Source: Oegoconia quadripuncta (taxonomy: Eukaryota > Arthropoda > Insecta > Lepidoptera > Autostichidae). From it: a DNA stretch of 64,000 bases. Made by a program: the position numbers and the translations under genes. The notes below the pieces were generated by a model. It was not told where the DNA came from and made no database searches. It saw only the letters and a program-made list of their open reading frames with translations. Shown in pieces: positions 24,302-39,300 of the stretch (position 1 is the first letter of the stretch; every line of letters starts with the position of its first letter). The stretch covers positions 6,247,501 to 6,311,500 of the forward strand of contig OX438754.1 in NCBI GenBank assembly GCA_949316235.1, in the 5' to 3' direction.

Positions 24302-27300
24302 GGTCGGTCGGTCGTCTCGGCAGGAACAGTGTTGCCCACTCTTGACCGATGTATATCCCGCCGACATAGAAAATAATTTATTTCTCTAATTTAATCCTGT
24401 AACAGGTAATTTGGGTGATGTTATCTATCACTTTAAGCAACTGTTCTTTAAAAGGACACTAGTTATCGATGCTATTTGCATTTAGTCCCGACCGTCATGT
24501 CAAGAGATAATACATTATTGGTTTACTAATGAGTACTGGTATTAACAAATAATCTATAGTTAATTTACAAAATTAACAAACATTGAACTGTTTGGAACAC
24601 CCATACCCTTTAGGTTTGGGAAATTTCTGACCACCCCATTTGGGATAAGGGTCGTGAGTGATGTAATTTACAACAATGCACTGCAAACTGTCAAAGTTGC
24701 TCTTGCAATTTGTTTTTTTGCATTAACACAGATTCCCATCAAAAACATTCTTATGTAAAAATTCGCCAAGTTTCGTATCGCCCGTAAAAAATATTTAATT
24801 ATAAAATTACGAGTCGAATATGAGTCCTACTTTTTTGAAGTAGGTTATATATAATTATTAATCAAACATTTAATATAATATTTAACCCATAGGAACTAAA
24901 TTGCAGATCAAAATATTCAGATCGTCGAGTTAATGGTCCTACGCAAATTGGTTTATTCAGATTTTCTAAAGAATGGTTTCAGGTCATAAAAAATTATACG
25001 AGACCTCCTCGGCATCCATCTTAATACAATTTTAAAAAGTCCACATCGGTTAAGCCGTTTACAAGACATGGGTGAACAAACAGAAAAAAATAGGTAAACG
25101 TAAGTACGCGTCGAACATAGAACCTCCTTCTTTTTAGAAGTCGATTGAAAACTTCCTTTAGTGTCGAGTGCGCCCCTTTCAAACTGTATCTACTTCTACC
25201 GCCTTCATCACTTGGAGGAAACTCCAGCTTATGCTGCTGCAGATTTTCTCAACCCTCATTTTACCCCCTTGGGGGTGAAATATTAAAAAAGTACATGGTT
25301 ATTTCTAACCATGAGCTTACTTTGAAAATGACGGACTTTCATACAAACTGTCAACCAACCCCTATTGTATGGGAACAGCCCGTCCAGTGTGTAATATATA
25401 GAGGTCAGTGATTTTCGCTGACGTGCGTGCACCTCGCTAATATGAACCAGCCGCGGTGAGCTGTCCACCCCATGTGCATTGAGTTGCGCCAATTAGGCCG
25501 CGCGCGGGTGCCCGCGGTCAGACAATATGTCCGCCGTTTACGGAGCACCTAAAAACGCTAGAAGGTATATTATCACACAGCTTCATCTGCCGGTTAGCAA
25601 TAATAATTCGTCGACAACGTGATCAGCGACCTTATTCTCCACTAGCTTTTTGCCCGCGACTTCGTCCGCGTGGCAATAGTTTCCCGTGTGACCATTTTTA
25701 AATGACCTCCCCATAGTATGAAGGTTAGTACTACCGAGAGGTTAAGCTGTATCTCTGGTTCTACCAACCCAAATGAGATCAAACATGGCTTAGATTTTAA
25801 GTTGGACCCCTAGCTACCTAACTGAAAATCCCATCAAAATCCGTTCAGCGGTTTTCGCGTGATGCGCGCACAAACAAACAGACAGACAAACAGAGAAAAA
25901 TTCCAAAAAAAAAATATTTTTGGTCATGGTTACGTCCGTATGTATAATGTTATATATCAGAGTTACAAACAATAACCCAGTGTGTTTCTATGGTTTATTT
26001 GTCTGTCAATGTCAGGCTGTTAAATGATTTTACTTGAAAACGTAACAACGTTGTTTTAATCATTTAGCTATTTCAGTGGCGACGATGATTAATTCTCCAG
26101 ACTATTTTTTCTGGAAAATTTTCAATGTACAGACACGGCTTTTTTACAGTTTTATAATGGTATAGATATTAGCAAAATTTGGAGTAACACATCATCGTTA
26201 TTGGCAAAGTGGCATAGCGAATACGGGCCCTGTTGTAGTTGTTAGGTGTCCCCATAGAATAAGAACTCGCATAGATATTTAAAATAAACTGCAAACACGG
26301 TGGTATGTACTCTATCGTCTTACGGACTAAACGCAGTGCTAAAAAGAGACAGGCATATCGGGTCGTACGTACAAATGCGTCATAAAATTACTGCAATTAG
26401 GCCACAGGCTCTTCACTAACGTTTAATTGATAGCTGTTTAGTACCAACGTAATCGTCTTTCGTCTCAACCATCTGTCAACCAGTCATTTGACATATTTAC
26501 CGCGATCGGCCCCCATAGCTAAATGGCAAAAATCGCCTACAGTGGCAACACTATATTTAACTTCCGGCACCGGTTGGAGCGTGCGCGCACGACAGTGGCC
26601 TGCGTCCCGCAAACCCTCTTCCCCCTCCGATTGGCTAGCGTCTGCGCCCCGCGAGCCGCCATTTTCTTGTAGTCGTCCGTTGTCGCTGGCTGTGCGTGAC
26701 GTGAGTAAATTATTTCTATGTGAAATGGTATCAACTGTGTTTTAGATTCGGTCAAAGTGTGGCTAAGGCAGCGCTGAGTGAATTTTGAAGGCAGAAGTTT
26801 TTCTGAACTGTAAAAAAAGTTTCTCAGTGCCCTCCAAAGAGTATAGTAACTATTTACCGAGAAAGAGTGGCAACTCCGTGGTTAAATTTGCATGTATAGA
26901 CAGTGCTGCTGCCAGCGATTGGTTGAGGAATTAAATCTATCTATACATACCTACGTACACTGATTATATAGGTAGAAACTGGGTTTAGAAATAGGTATTG
27001 TTGTTTATGAGGAAATTTTTATTTCTCATAACTAATTTCTTTAAATTAGCTATGAAAAACAAGTATAACAAAAACAAACAACAAATTAACAAAAATCTGA
27101 ACTTTTACAAAAACTTTCAAAAGGAAATCGACGTTGACTGAGAGCTCGACATGACATCACCCACCGGTAAGATGGCGGCTGCTGCCACAGAACACTAATA
27201 ACGGTTAGTTCGTCAACCGCAGTTCAGAGGTCGCAGTCTGCTATGAAAATTGATGACATTTGAAGTGTGCCCCCCCTGGTGCCCTCTTAGCTACACAGGT

Positions 27301-30300
27301 CGCGCGGTGATCGCTCGGCAAAAGTAGAAACTTTTTTTTTCCGCCCCCTTATCGACACTCGGACCGAAGATTCAAAGTATTTAAAGCCAATAAAATTACA
27401 TTTTAGAAAAAATGGAAGACATCGATGACCTTATATCTAATTGGGGGTCCAAAAGTAACACACACACACATTTAAAGGTAAGTACCAGTTTGACTACATA
27501 ATAATATCGCGAACAGACATCCCGCCGCCCGCTAAACCTTTCCAAGTTTAGATTTTAATTACCTACCTGTTGCACCATCATCATCAGCCTTACAAGTCCC
27601 CACTGCTGGGGCACAGCCTCCTCTCGCTAGGAGAGGGCATGGGCCATACCTAATCCACCACGCGGGCCCAGTGCGGATTGGTGGTGGATTGTCAGACTAG
27701 TGGTCACCTGACTGTCAGTGTTATCAAGCCACCTCTTTAGGCCACCGACTTGGCTTAACGTTGCCTTCAATATTTAACGTGCCCTCCGACGCACGGAAAC
27801 ACTCGAAAGAAAACACCACTAGTGGTCACCCATCCAAGGGCTGACCTGGCCGAACGTGCAACTGCGCCACGAGTGCTATAATATACCTATTGCACCATAA
27901 CATAACTGTAAAATTAATATTTATTTCAGAAGTTATGAATTTGCGCAGTAATACCTATGTAAGTAGGTATAGTTACTTGCCAGACAGAATGAACCTACTA
28001 CGATGATTCTGTAAGCATATTCTAATTGTTTTTTGTGGTGTTGGTGTTTGAAATTGGTGTTGTTTAAATTGAATTTATTAGTCAACGATTTTGGGTAAAT
28101 ACGTTATGTCGCCGCCAACTGGTTAAATTAGCCATTTAGTTGATTACCTAGGCCTAGGCAATTCATTATACATTTTTGTATTGTTATCAAAAGTATAATC
28201 CACGTCAAACGTTACGTTCAACAAGTTGGCTGGGCGACCTTCAGCTATTTAATTGAGTGCTGAAATTTAATAAACAGCCTAGCCGTCCAACTGACTGGCT
28301 GGTTCAACCAGTTGGCGGCGACATGTACATTGTGTAATGCTTAGTACAATAGGTACAGCCCATGGCAGGGATGTGTAAGTAAACATACATAGTCACTCGT
28401 TAAATCCCAATAGAACTGCATACATTTCTGGTTTCACAAATTAGTTTTTAACTCGACAACCAGAATACCTACGAGATATTTATGTTAGAATCGACCGCCT
28501 CTCGCAATTGCTATAGTTTGTAATTTTACCTTGTCATTTAGTACCTACCGCTTAGGAGTACAATAGCTATTGCCATCATTTATCTTTCTCTCTGGTAGCG
28601 GTCTAAACTATACCATATGGCAATAGCTAGCACAGGCGCAATCAGAAACTGTAGCGAGAGCAGTAAAGTTACTGAAACTCGAAACACATGATTCATTCTA
28701 TGCTTGATCGAAGATTCAATGTTATTTTACATTTTAGCCCAATTGGTACCAAAAGATAAAGACCGAGGGAGTTAAACCTTTTCTTGTAGGTATTTGGTTT
28801 CAATCTATCAAACTGTCTGACACCTATCTAAGTAGTTCAGACTTTTATATCTACTGTTTGTTTTCAGAAAATGAAGTGGATATAGATGCTCTCAAATTAT
28901 TGGATGATTGTCAAATCAACAAATTAATCAGAAAATGAAGTGGATATAGATGCTCTCAAATTATTGGATGATTGTCAAATCAACAAAACCTTTTCTTGTA
29001 GGTATTTGGTTTCAATCTATCAAACTGTCTGACACCTATCTAAGTAGTTCAGACTTTTATATCTACTGTTTGTTTTCAGAAAATGAAGTGGATATAGATG
29101 CTCTCAAATTATTGGATGATCGTCAAATCAACAAATTAGCAAAATTCAAAAAGGCTCTAACAGATTGGAAATTAAAGCAAGACAACGTGTCACAGGTAGT
29201 AGTACAATTACTAATATTATTTTTATTTACAATTATACTAAAATTTCAATGACTTGAGCCAGTCTCTAGTGCGGCAGCAATTTCAAAAATATTGTGGGTG
29301 TGAATTATTAACCTTTAAGTTGCAAAATTTGTTTGAGATGGTTGTTGTTGGATACGTGGAAAAATTCACGGTAGTTTTATATATATGACTAAGTTAAAAG
29401 GAAAACTATCAAAGTTATGTTACGAGTAACAGTCAACCAACTTATAAAATGTACTTGGCTCAGTACAAATTCCTCATTGGGAACACTTAAATAACTTTGT
29501 CAGGTGTGTGAAACAGGTATAGTATCTACAATTGGGATGGGCTACAGAACCCTACACTGCGCATGGCTCGGCTCACACTTGGCCGGTTTTTATAACACCC
29601 CATACCTACTCAAGCTTTTGCATTTTTTTAACTCTAGATATCAACACCTCAATTTCTAAAATCCGTTAAGGGGTTAGGCTGTAGGAGGTAACATACATAC
29701 ACACAATATGTGAAATACTTTATAGATCAATAACGTTTGTCTAGAGGTTCCTTAAATTATTCACAGAAATGCAAAGCATTATGTATAGGTCTTTACTATG
29801 AAATTCCCATTTTGTATGAAGAATTTCATCAAAACTGATTTCTCCATACAAACATTTTTGAATTTTTTTCGGGAACAGCAAATCCAAATTTTGTTAAACT
29901 TTGTGTGTATTATCGGACAACATTAAGTTAAGTATAGGCAGTGTCAATTTTTTAAAAGTAATAGCTTTATAAAAGTTTCATCGAATTTAAGAATTAATAT
30001 GGGACACACATGAAACGAGCTGTGTTCAAGATTTTTTAAATATGGGATTACGCGTAAATTAAACAAAATATTGGATGTTAAACCATTAGATATATAGCCC
30101 ACATTCGAAATAAAAAATAATTTCGTAAGTAGCTATAGATTCACTGGAATTAGGCACAAAAAAGAAATGAAGAAAAAATCGGCAATTTCATAGGTAAAGA
30201 CATATTATATATAGTTGCTTTAAAAGAAAAATTGTTATGTTATATGGTGAAACTTTTAAGATTTCAAACCTTTTTCTAAATCTGTCGCGTGAGTCTCAGT

Positions 30301-33300
30301 CAAAGAGTAAAATAACTGTACCAAAAGGGTCTCAGTTTTTAACATTTCTCTTTACTAGCTGGCATTGACTTTTGAAAATATATTTAATATACATTTTTAT
30401 GTTTATTTGATATTTAATATATAATATATGCAAGTATTCAAGAGAGCCCTTCACCACAGATCTTTAAAAAGCGTTTAAAAGAGCACTACCTTTCGCAACT
30501 GACATAAAAATATTATATTTATTTCGTATAAATTTGTATAGTATATTTATATAGCATATTTACTTAAGTATTTGGAATTAGTTCAACGCTTATTTAGGTT
30601 TATTTGGTATTATATTAATGTTTGTATATTAATATAATAATATTTGTTATTTAGTAGATATTTTGACTTGTCATTCAACCACCATTGTGTTGTAACACCT
30701 TTTTTACATTCACCGTTATACACTCTCTAACAGCTTGGCTGGAATAGATCTCTCTTAGAGATAAGCTCACCTATGTAACTATGTTTTTGACAAATGTATC
30801 TTTTATTTTATTTGCAATAAAGAATATATTATTTATTTCAGATGACGTGTTTCCAAAAGAAAACAGCGCTATATATTATACAAGGCCACAAGGGGGGTCA
30901 GGACGAGCTCACGGTCGACTATATGACGTCGTGACTAATTTGAAAGCTAGATACCGACGTGAAAAAGTGTACGAACCGCGTGTACGACGATCTCTCAATT
31001 TGACACCTCAACGATCTACATCGACATCCAGTCACAGACCTGAAATTCTTTTAGATGATCTGATTACCGCCGACGATGTTGATGAACTCTCCATTCATGA
31101 TATAGACGAAGCCTTGGAATGGCTCAAAAGTGCAGCTGATAATTATATTGTATGTGCAGAAAAGTGGAAAATAACCAACACACGTCGCCTACAACGTGTT
31201 TTATCAGCAGAGAAATTGTCATATCTTCATGAATACCCTTGTCTCAAGCGTACGTGGGGATATAACTTGGTAAGATATGTGTTGTCTTCAACTTGGTTCA
31301 GCTTCGTTAGTTATTCCTTAGACTAGACTTTTTTTTATAAAATGTAAATTAATATTTAATATTATTTTAGCTTATTACAGACTTCGAAAAATGGTATCCC
31401 GGAAATGAGAATGCATTTGATGACAAATTTCCCCTTCTTAAGACAAAGTTGATACATGCAGCTGACCGCATCTCAAGAAAAAGCTCATTCGTCACAGAGT
31501 TAAAGGAACTTGCACGTGGTGAGTTATTTCAAACAGTATTGAAAAAATATAGCATCCAGTGACGGCAAAAATGGCGATTATTTGTCCTAGCTCTCAGTTA
31601 ACAGGGTTGCAGTTTTTAACCGACTTTAAAAAAAGGAGGAGGTTCTTTATTCAGGGCGTTTTTTTTATGTATTTACATCGATTACTCAAGTGTTTTATAG
31701 ACCGATTTTAAAATTTTTTTCTTTGTTGGATAGAGTATACTTCTGAGGTGGTCCCATTTTTACCAGATCAGGATCTGATGATGGGATCCCAGGGAAATCG
31801 AGGGCAACCTTCTCATTTTATAAGCCTGTATAACGTTTTTCATGTATTTTCTAAAGCTATTCAGGTATTTGCATCTGGCAGTCATCATCTCCTGCTGCTG
31901 GGCTGATGATGGAAGGTATAAGTCCTTAACGGTTAGGACAGAATAGTCCGAATAGAGAATTAGCATTTTACAACACGGAAGGGATAGGTTGGTTCAATTT
32001 TCTTTACGTGCCGGAAACCGCACCGCACGGTTAGGAGTTAATTCTTTAAATACTATTGGCACGTATAAACTGCTAGTTGTCTTCTTTCATGACATTCAGG
32101 TGAGCTGATAACGGAAGGTAGAAATCCTTTTCCCAACCGGGGGGGTTAGATATGACCAATTACTTGTAACTTTTTTGTTTGTCCTCCAATTTTTTTTTTT
32201 AATTGATGGTATAGCGATATAGTATTTGGATATTCGGCCATTTTCCAAAATGGGGGGGGTTAGATATGACCGACTACTTGCAACTTTGTTTGATATCCAA
32301 TTTTGAATATATTTTTTTTAAGTATTGGTCGGAGAGTTTGGGAATGGGTGTGACAGGTGGGGTATGTATGGAATGTATGGAAACTATGGAAGGGCAGGTA
32401 TGTAACAAGAAAACCCCCCGAGTTTGGGTTCATATGAAAGAGCTCGACGAGGGCTACCATCTCAATATGTCAAATCCTCCCCCCATATCACCCACCTATG
32501 TGCATTTTTAATTTTTAGTGGTTGAAGTCGGTTGTAATTTTTTTTGTCAAAAAGAGTTTTGTGTTTTTTTTTGTAGTCACAGAATAGATAATAGTACTAA
32601 CGTACCTACGTATAGTCTTCGTCGTTTGTTTTGTTTGAAAAAAAAATTTTTAAACACTTTTGAAAATTTATTATTTTAGTTTATGGTATCAATATCCATA
32701 CCATGGACTGTGCCCAAGGTAAAAACTATAAATTATCGCGTTATTGTTTGTTAATCATTCTATCTTGTTGGCAGACCCAGATCTTGAGACGAGCAACCTA
32801 GCTACTCTTCTTCTCATTCCTCACTTGCTTGGATCTGTCTACATAAAAAAGAAGAAAACTTCAGCGGCAGAAGTTCGTCAGAGTTTCATACTACACATTC
32901 AGGAGGAAAGTCAGCTCCAAGAAGAACAACAAAAGCGGCAACGTCAATATAGAGATCTGGGAATAACCATTCAGCCATATATAATAGTTGCGGGACCTCT
33001 TAACAAAGCCACAGCTAGGTACATTGTTATTGATGACATAGTATATGAATTGCAAGGCATCACCAACACAGTGGATACGTGTTTCAAAATTATTTGGGCC
33101 CTTTATTTAGAGTATCCTATTGAATGTTTACCCGTCTGGCGGTTTTTACAACGAGCCATTTACAAATTTTCTACAACAGTAGTTCCTAGACATAAAATTT
33201 CGTCATCAGTTTTAGGGTTATTGAGTGACTGCGATATCACCGTAGACTGAAAATGGTTAAATGCTTTATCTGTAAAACCGTTATTGTAGACTTGCATGCA

Positions 33301-36300
33301 CTCAGAACTCATTTTCAATTTTTTCACCAAAGTCATAATTTTGAACAATATCACTGTGCTGAAGATGCTTGTGGGCGGTCGTATCACCTCTTTAATTCTT
33401 TCCGTCGACATTATTTAAGACATCATTCAAGGCAACATCATAATAGGACAGAAGAAAATAGTGCGAATTTTGCAACAGATCGAGACGATAGTTTGTTGGA
33501 TACTCATGATATTAATGAAGAAATTGACATTCCACTTCTAGAATTTGATTCTCAGTCCAATATTTCATTGCCTTGTGTATCTTTTGAAACGTCTATAGCA
33601 TCACTGATAGCATTATTGTATGGCTCTGTAAATTTACCAAGAAATATTGTTCAAATTATTATTCAAAGACTTTCAAATATAGTTTCACTTTCTTTAGTCC
33701 CTTTAATAGGAGAGTTGTTGCAATGTTTGGCTAATGATGGTGAAATATCTTTTAATGTTTCGGTGTCAAATGTGCTAAGAAGAATAGCTTCTGAAATCAC
33801 CACGGGCTTTGAGTCGTTCTTAACAGAGCGTCAAAGGTTGAATTACTTTCAAAATCGTCGAACTTATATTCCGCCCAGAGCCGTCGTAGTGGGCGAAAGC
33901 CGCAAGTACAAAACGGTACATGGCAGGCAGGTAATTTCTTCAGTTAGACATACAATGCAATTCCTTCCGTTGAGAGAAATCCTTCTTTCTTTTTTTTCCC
34001 TTAAGTCTATTTTGCTTGATACATTACATTACATGGAGGATCTTTACAAAAATGTTAAAGTGATTCGGAATTTTATTCAGGGGAGTTATTGGCAGTCGAA
34101 AAGAACAAATCACATTGGAAAAACAGTAATACCTATATTTCTCTTTTTTGATGATTATGAAACATCTAATGCTTTAGGAACCCATTCCGGAATCCACAAA
34201 CTAGGCGCTGTTTATATTTCAGTTCCATGTTTACCTCCGTGGCGTTGCTCTTCTCTATCTAATATTTTCTTAACTCTGCTATTTCATTCTTCTGATAGGT
34301 CACGTTTTGGTAACAATATCATATTCCAACCTGTTATAGACGAGCTAAATTATCTTAGTAGCGCTGGCATCGCATTTGATATTCCAAATTTTAATGGAAT
34401 TGTATATTTTGAGTTAGCATTAATTCTTGGAGATAATTTAGGTATTCACTCCATAACCGGTTTTATAGAGAGCTTTTCTGCTAACTACCCTTGTAGAATT
34501 TGTAGAATAAGAAAAGAAGACTTGAAGGTTCGAATTTATGAAGATAAGGCACTCTTAAGATGTAATACTGATTATGAAGCCGATCTCTTAGAAGGAAATC
34601 CTTCAAACTCTGGTGTGAAAGAAAGATGTGTTTGGATGAAGGTCGATGGATTCAGATTGTTTAATCAAATTGGTATTGATGTCATGCATGATATCTTGGA
34701 AGGTGTTGGCAAATATGTCATGGGTCTCGTGGTAATGAAGTACATCAATCGTTTTGGATATTTTTCATTAGAACTACTCAATACTCGCCTCAGATCATTT
34801 GCATATGGGCCGGACGCACGCAATAAGCCAGTTGAATTATCTTTGGTACACATTAAAAAATGTAATATTCGTCTCAGCGCATCAGAAATGTTAACGTTCA
34901 TACGATATTTTGCAGTTTTAATTGGGGATATGATTCCTGGCGGTGAGATGTACTGGGTACTTTATTTAAAATTAAGGGATGTTTTAGAACTTGTAACAGC
35001 CACTTCTGTTTGGGACGGTCTTGATGCTGTATTGCAAGATTGTGTATCTGAACTTAATGCAATGTACCTTCTCCTGTCTAATGAAGAACTAAAGCCTAAG
35101 TTTCACCATCTTACTCACTACCATAATGCCATGATTAATTTTGGACCACTTTCATTATTTTCATCTATGAGGTATGAAGCAAAACACAGGTTAGCAAAGA
35201 CGAGCGCGAGAGCTTCGTGTAATAGAAAGAACATAACTTTAAGTTTGGCTGTCAAACACCAACTTAAGTTGAATGAAATATTTTGCAAGAGCTCACTTGA
35301 TCCAGTACTAACTTTCAGCACTGACGAACTGATGTCGTTGCCTTATGATGATGTAGAACTAATTAAATCCACTCTCCATTTAAAAGATAGCAAGTTAACT
35401 CGTGTCCCTTGGGTTGCCATGTCTTCAGTTCGTTACAAGAAAGGTTCCATTCTTGTGTACGACCCTGTACCTATTTGTGATCGCAATGACATAACTTTTT
35501 TAATGGTGGACAATCTGTATGTTTATGATAAAACAGAGGTTATTTTAACGGGAAATATATTACAAACAATTGTTTTTGACTCGCATTACTATGCATATGA
35601 AGTTGAACATCAAGAAAAGAAAATCGCGATTAATTACAAATCTCTCAATTTTCAGACACCTCATACATTGAATACAATATTGTCGCCATCTAAGAAGTTT
35701 TTCATAACTTTGCGCAGCCCCATTTAAGGCTGGTGTAAGGTACAAGCCGCAGCAGCCCGACGGCTGCTGATCGTTGTTTAGATTAATATACTTTGTTCTC
35801 ACTACTATGTTGTATGACGGTATCTCAGACCTGTGAGTGTGGCTGCTTGTCTACTTATTTATAGGCATCCGAACCCAAGACGCAAGTCGTAGGGCATTCA
35901 CAGGTTTACAATTTACCTAAATTAGGATATTTAGCAATTCATTATGCACGATATAATAATATGTAAAAATATGTACTTCAGGCTGTCTGGACCGCTTAAC
36001 GTAGAGAGGTCTCGCATATTCAGATAGATGACAAATCGTAAGTGACGAAAATCAACCATGGTTTCATCGTTTGTGACGCTATACTCTCTTCAAAAAATTA
36101 AAAAAAATGTGGTTCAGCCAGCCAGAATTTCCGCTATCTCAGCTCCTGAAGGATTTTAGGGACTTGTTTCTTACCAAAAGTTTAGTGACGGGATTTGTGA
36201 CGGCATCCAAAGTGGTTTCATTCCTCATGATTTAATGGTTTTGAGAAATCTTAAAAAATGTGTGTGTCCAGCCAGCCGGAATCATGGCTGGCTGAACCAT

Positions 36301-39300
36301 TTGATTTTTCTGGTCAAGTCCCTAAAACCCTTCTGGAGTTGAAATTGAAAAAGCTTGAAAAGCGGAAATTCTGGCTGGCTGAAACATTTTTTTTATTTTT
36401 TGAAGAACCTGGGTTGATTGCCGTCACTTACTATTTCATATCTACCTGGATTGTGAGAGCGTTGAAATTTTAGTATAATTGTAAATAAAAATAATATTAG
36501 TAATTGTACTACTACCTGTGATTGTATTAATTTGTTGATTTGACCATTGTCCAATAATTTGAGAGCATCTAACTAAATCCACACGCACGATTACGACGCT
36601 AATTTGCGAGTCCGATATCTCTTAAATTAGCGTACGTATTCTACTCTACGTATAGCATTTTACTTGGATAGTTATCAAAAGTCTACTTAGAGTAGAATAT
36701 GTATACTAATTTACAAGATATCGGCCTTGCAAATTAGCGTCGTAATCGGCACGATTACGACGGCACTTGCGCGGTAGGCCCCCTGGATTGTGAGATCGTT
36801 GAAATTTTAGTATAATTGTAATTTAATGTTCTCATCCCATCCACGCCTCTGCGCCCTATGGCGACTGTCTGGCCAACTAAAGACTCGACCATGTTCGGTT
36901 CAAGTCAAGTAACGATACAGCCGTTTATTCCCAGTCGCCCCCGCGGGGATTGCCACCGGAGGCAAATGGGAATAAAAATTCCCAGTTGCCCCCCCACTTC
37001 ACTTTCGCTGTACATTGCTTTCTCCTTGTAGAGAATATCTATGGAGTATGTATGGGGTATGTATAGAGCATGTATGGGGTATGTATAGAGAATGTATGGG
37101 GTATGTATAGAGTATGTATGGAGATGGAGTATGTATGGTGTATGTATGGAGAAGGAGTATGTATGGAATATGTATGGGGTATGTGTGTGGGGTGTGTGTG
37201 TGTCTGTATGTTCCATACATACTCCATACAAATTCCATACATACTCTATACATACCCCATACATTCTCTATACATACCCCATACATACTCCATACATACT
37301 CCATACATACCCCATACATGCCCCATACATGCTCTATACATACCCCATACATACTCCATACATATTCTCTACAAGGAGAAAGCAATGTACAGCGAAACTG
37401 AAGTGGGGGCAACTGGGAATTTTTATTCCCATTTGCCTCCGGTGGCAATCCCCGTGGGGGCGACTGGGAATAAACGAATCAGTATGGCGGTAGAAAGAAT
37501 CTACCAATGAAGAATCTGTTTAGTTTATGTTATGCTTCTATTTTGTTTATTTGATGTGGCACAAAACCACCAATGAAGAATCTGTTTAGTTTATGTTATG
37601 CTTCTATTTTGTTTATTTGATGTGGCACAAAACCACCAATGAAGAATCTGTTTAGTTTATGTTATGCTTCTATTTTGTTTATTTGATGTGGCACAAAACC
37701 GCCAATGAAGAATCTGTTTAGTTTATGTTATGCTTCTATTTTGTTTATTTGATGTGGCACAAAACCACCAATGAAGAATCTGTTTAGTTTATGTTATGCT
37801 TCTATTATGTTTATTTGATGCGGCACAAAACCACCAATGACGAATCTGTTTAGTTTATGTTATGCTTCTATTTTGTTTATTTGATGTGGCACAAAACCAA
37901 TTATCTAATTTAAATAAATGTGATATTTAAAATAATTATGTCTTCCTTTTTAGTACCAGCAATCAGCAAGTTGACTACGGGCTCAGTAATAGGAGTACTT
38001 CTTGTCCTCGCTTTGTGCAGTAACAAACAGCAAATACTAATAATTGTAATCATATGTTGCTAAAGGTAGCGAGTGTGCGACAGCCCTCTGCATCCGCCTA
38101 TTCTTGCCTACAGTAACAAATGGTTTCTTTTATTGGTCATCCATCTCACATAAACAATATTGGTACAATATCTGTTACTGAGTCCGCTAGTAAACGTCCC
38201 TCCTACCTTGTACTGGTAGCTACCATTACTGGGTACTGTTACTCGCAGTTACCCAGTACTGATAGCTACCAGTAGCAGGTAACTGCGAGATACAGTACCC
38301 AGTACTGGTAGCTACCAGTATTAGGTAACTGCGAGATACAGTACCCCGTACTGGTAGCTACCAGTACTAGGTAACTGAGAGATACAGTACCCCGTACTGG
38401 TAGCTACCAGTATTAGGTAACTGCGAGACACAGTACCCAGTACTGGTAGCTACCAGTACTAGGTAACTGCGAGATACAGTACCCAGTACTGGTAGCTACC
38501 AGTACCAGGTAACTGCGAGATACAGTACCCCGTACTGGTAGCTACCAGTACCAGGTAACTGCGAGATACAGTACCCAGTACTGGTAGCTACCAGTACTAG
38601 GTAACTGCGAGATACAGTACCCCATACTGGTAGCTACCAGTATTAGGTAACTGCGAGACAGAGTACCCAGTACTGGTAGCTACCAGTACTAGGTAACTGC
38701 GAGATACAGTACCCCGTACTGGTAGCTACCAGTACCAGGTAACTGCGAGATACAGTACCCAGTACTGGCAGCTACCAGTACTAGGTAACTAGATACAGTA
38801 CCCCGTACTGGTAGCTACCAGTACCAAGTAAATGCGAAACACAGTACCTAGTACTGATACCTACCAGTAATAGGTACTGTGGCACACGGTGACCGCTATT
38901 GGTGGCTACCGGTAGCAGATGAATGTAATACACAGTAGTCGCTACTGGTAGTTACCAGTACTAATAACTGTGACAAGTAGTGACTCCTACTGCTATCCAC
39001 CAGTACTAAGTACTATGACACTCAGTGACCACTACTGGTCCCTACCAGTACCAGTTACTAGGGTACTCAGTGATCATTACTGGTAGATACCAGTACTAAG
39101 AACTGTGACAAGCAGTGACCCCCACTGGTATCCACCAGTACTAATTACTGCGGCACACACTGACCACTGCTGGTAGCTACCAGTACTGGGTACTGCGGCT
39201 CACAGTAATCACTACTGGTAGCTACCAGTTGTAGGTACTACGATCCACAATGACTACTACTAGTAGCTACCAGTATTAGGAACTGTGGCCGACAGTAACT

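Noticed and set aside
36905..37510. Overlapping open frames of His/Tyr/Thr-rich peptides
   Set aside because: They arise from the GTATGTATGG minisatellite and its inverse; every frame stays open by repetition.
38225..38840. CRISPR-like regular array
   Set aside because: The 46-bp units repeat as a whole, with no unique spacers, and sit in the subterminal zone of a eukaryotic transposon.
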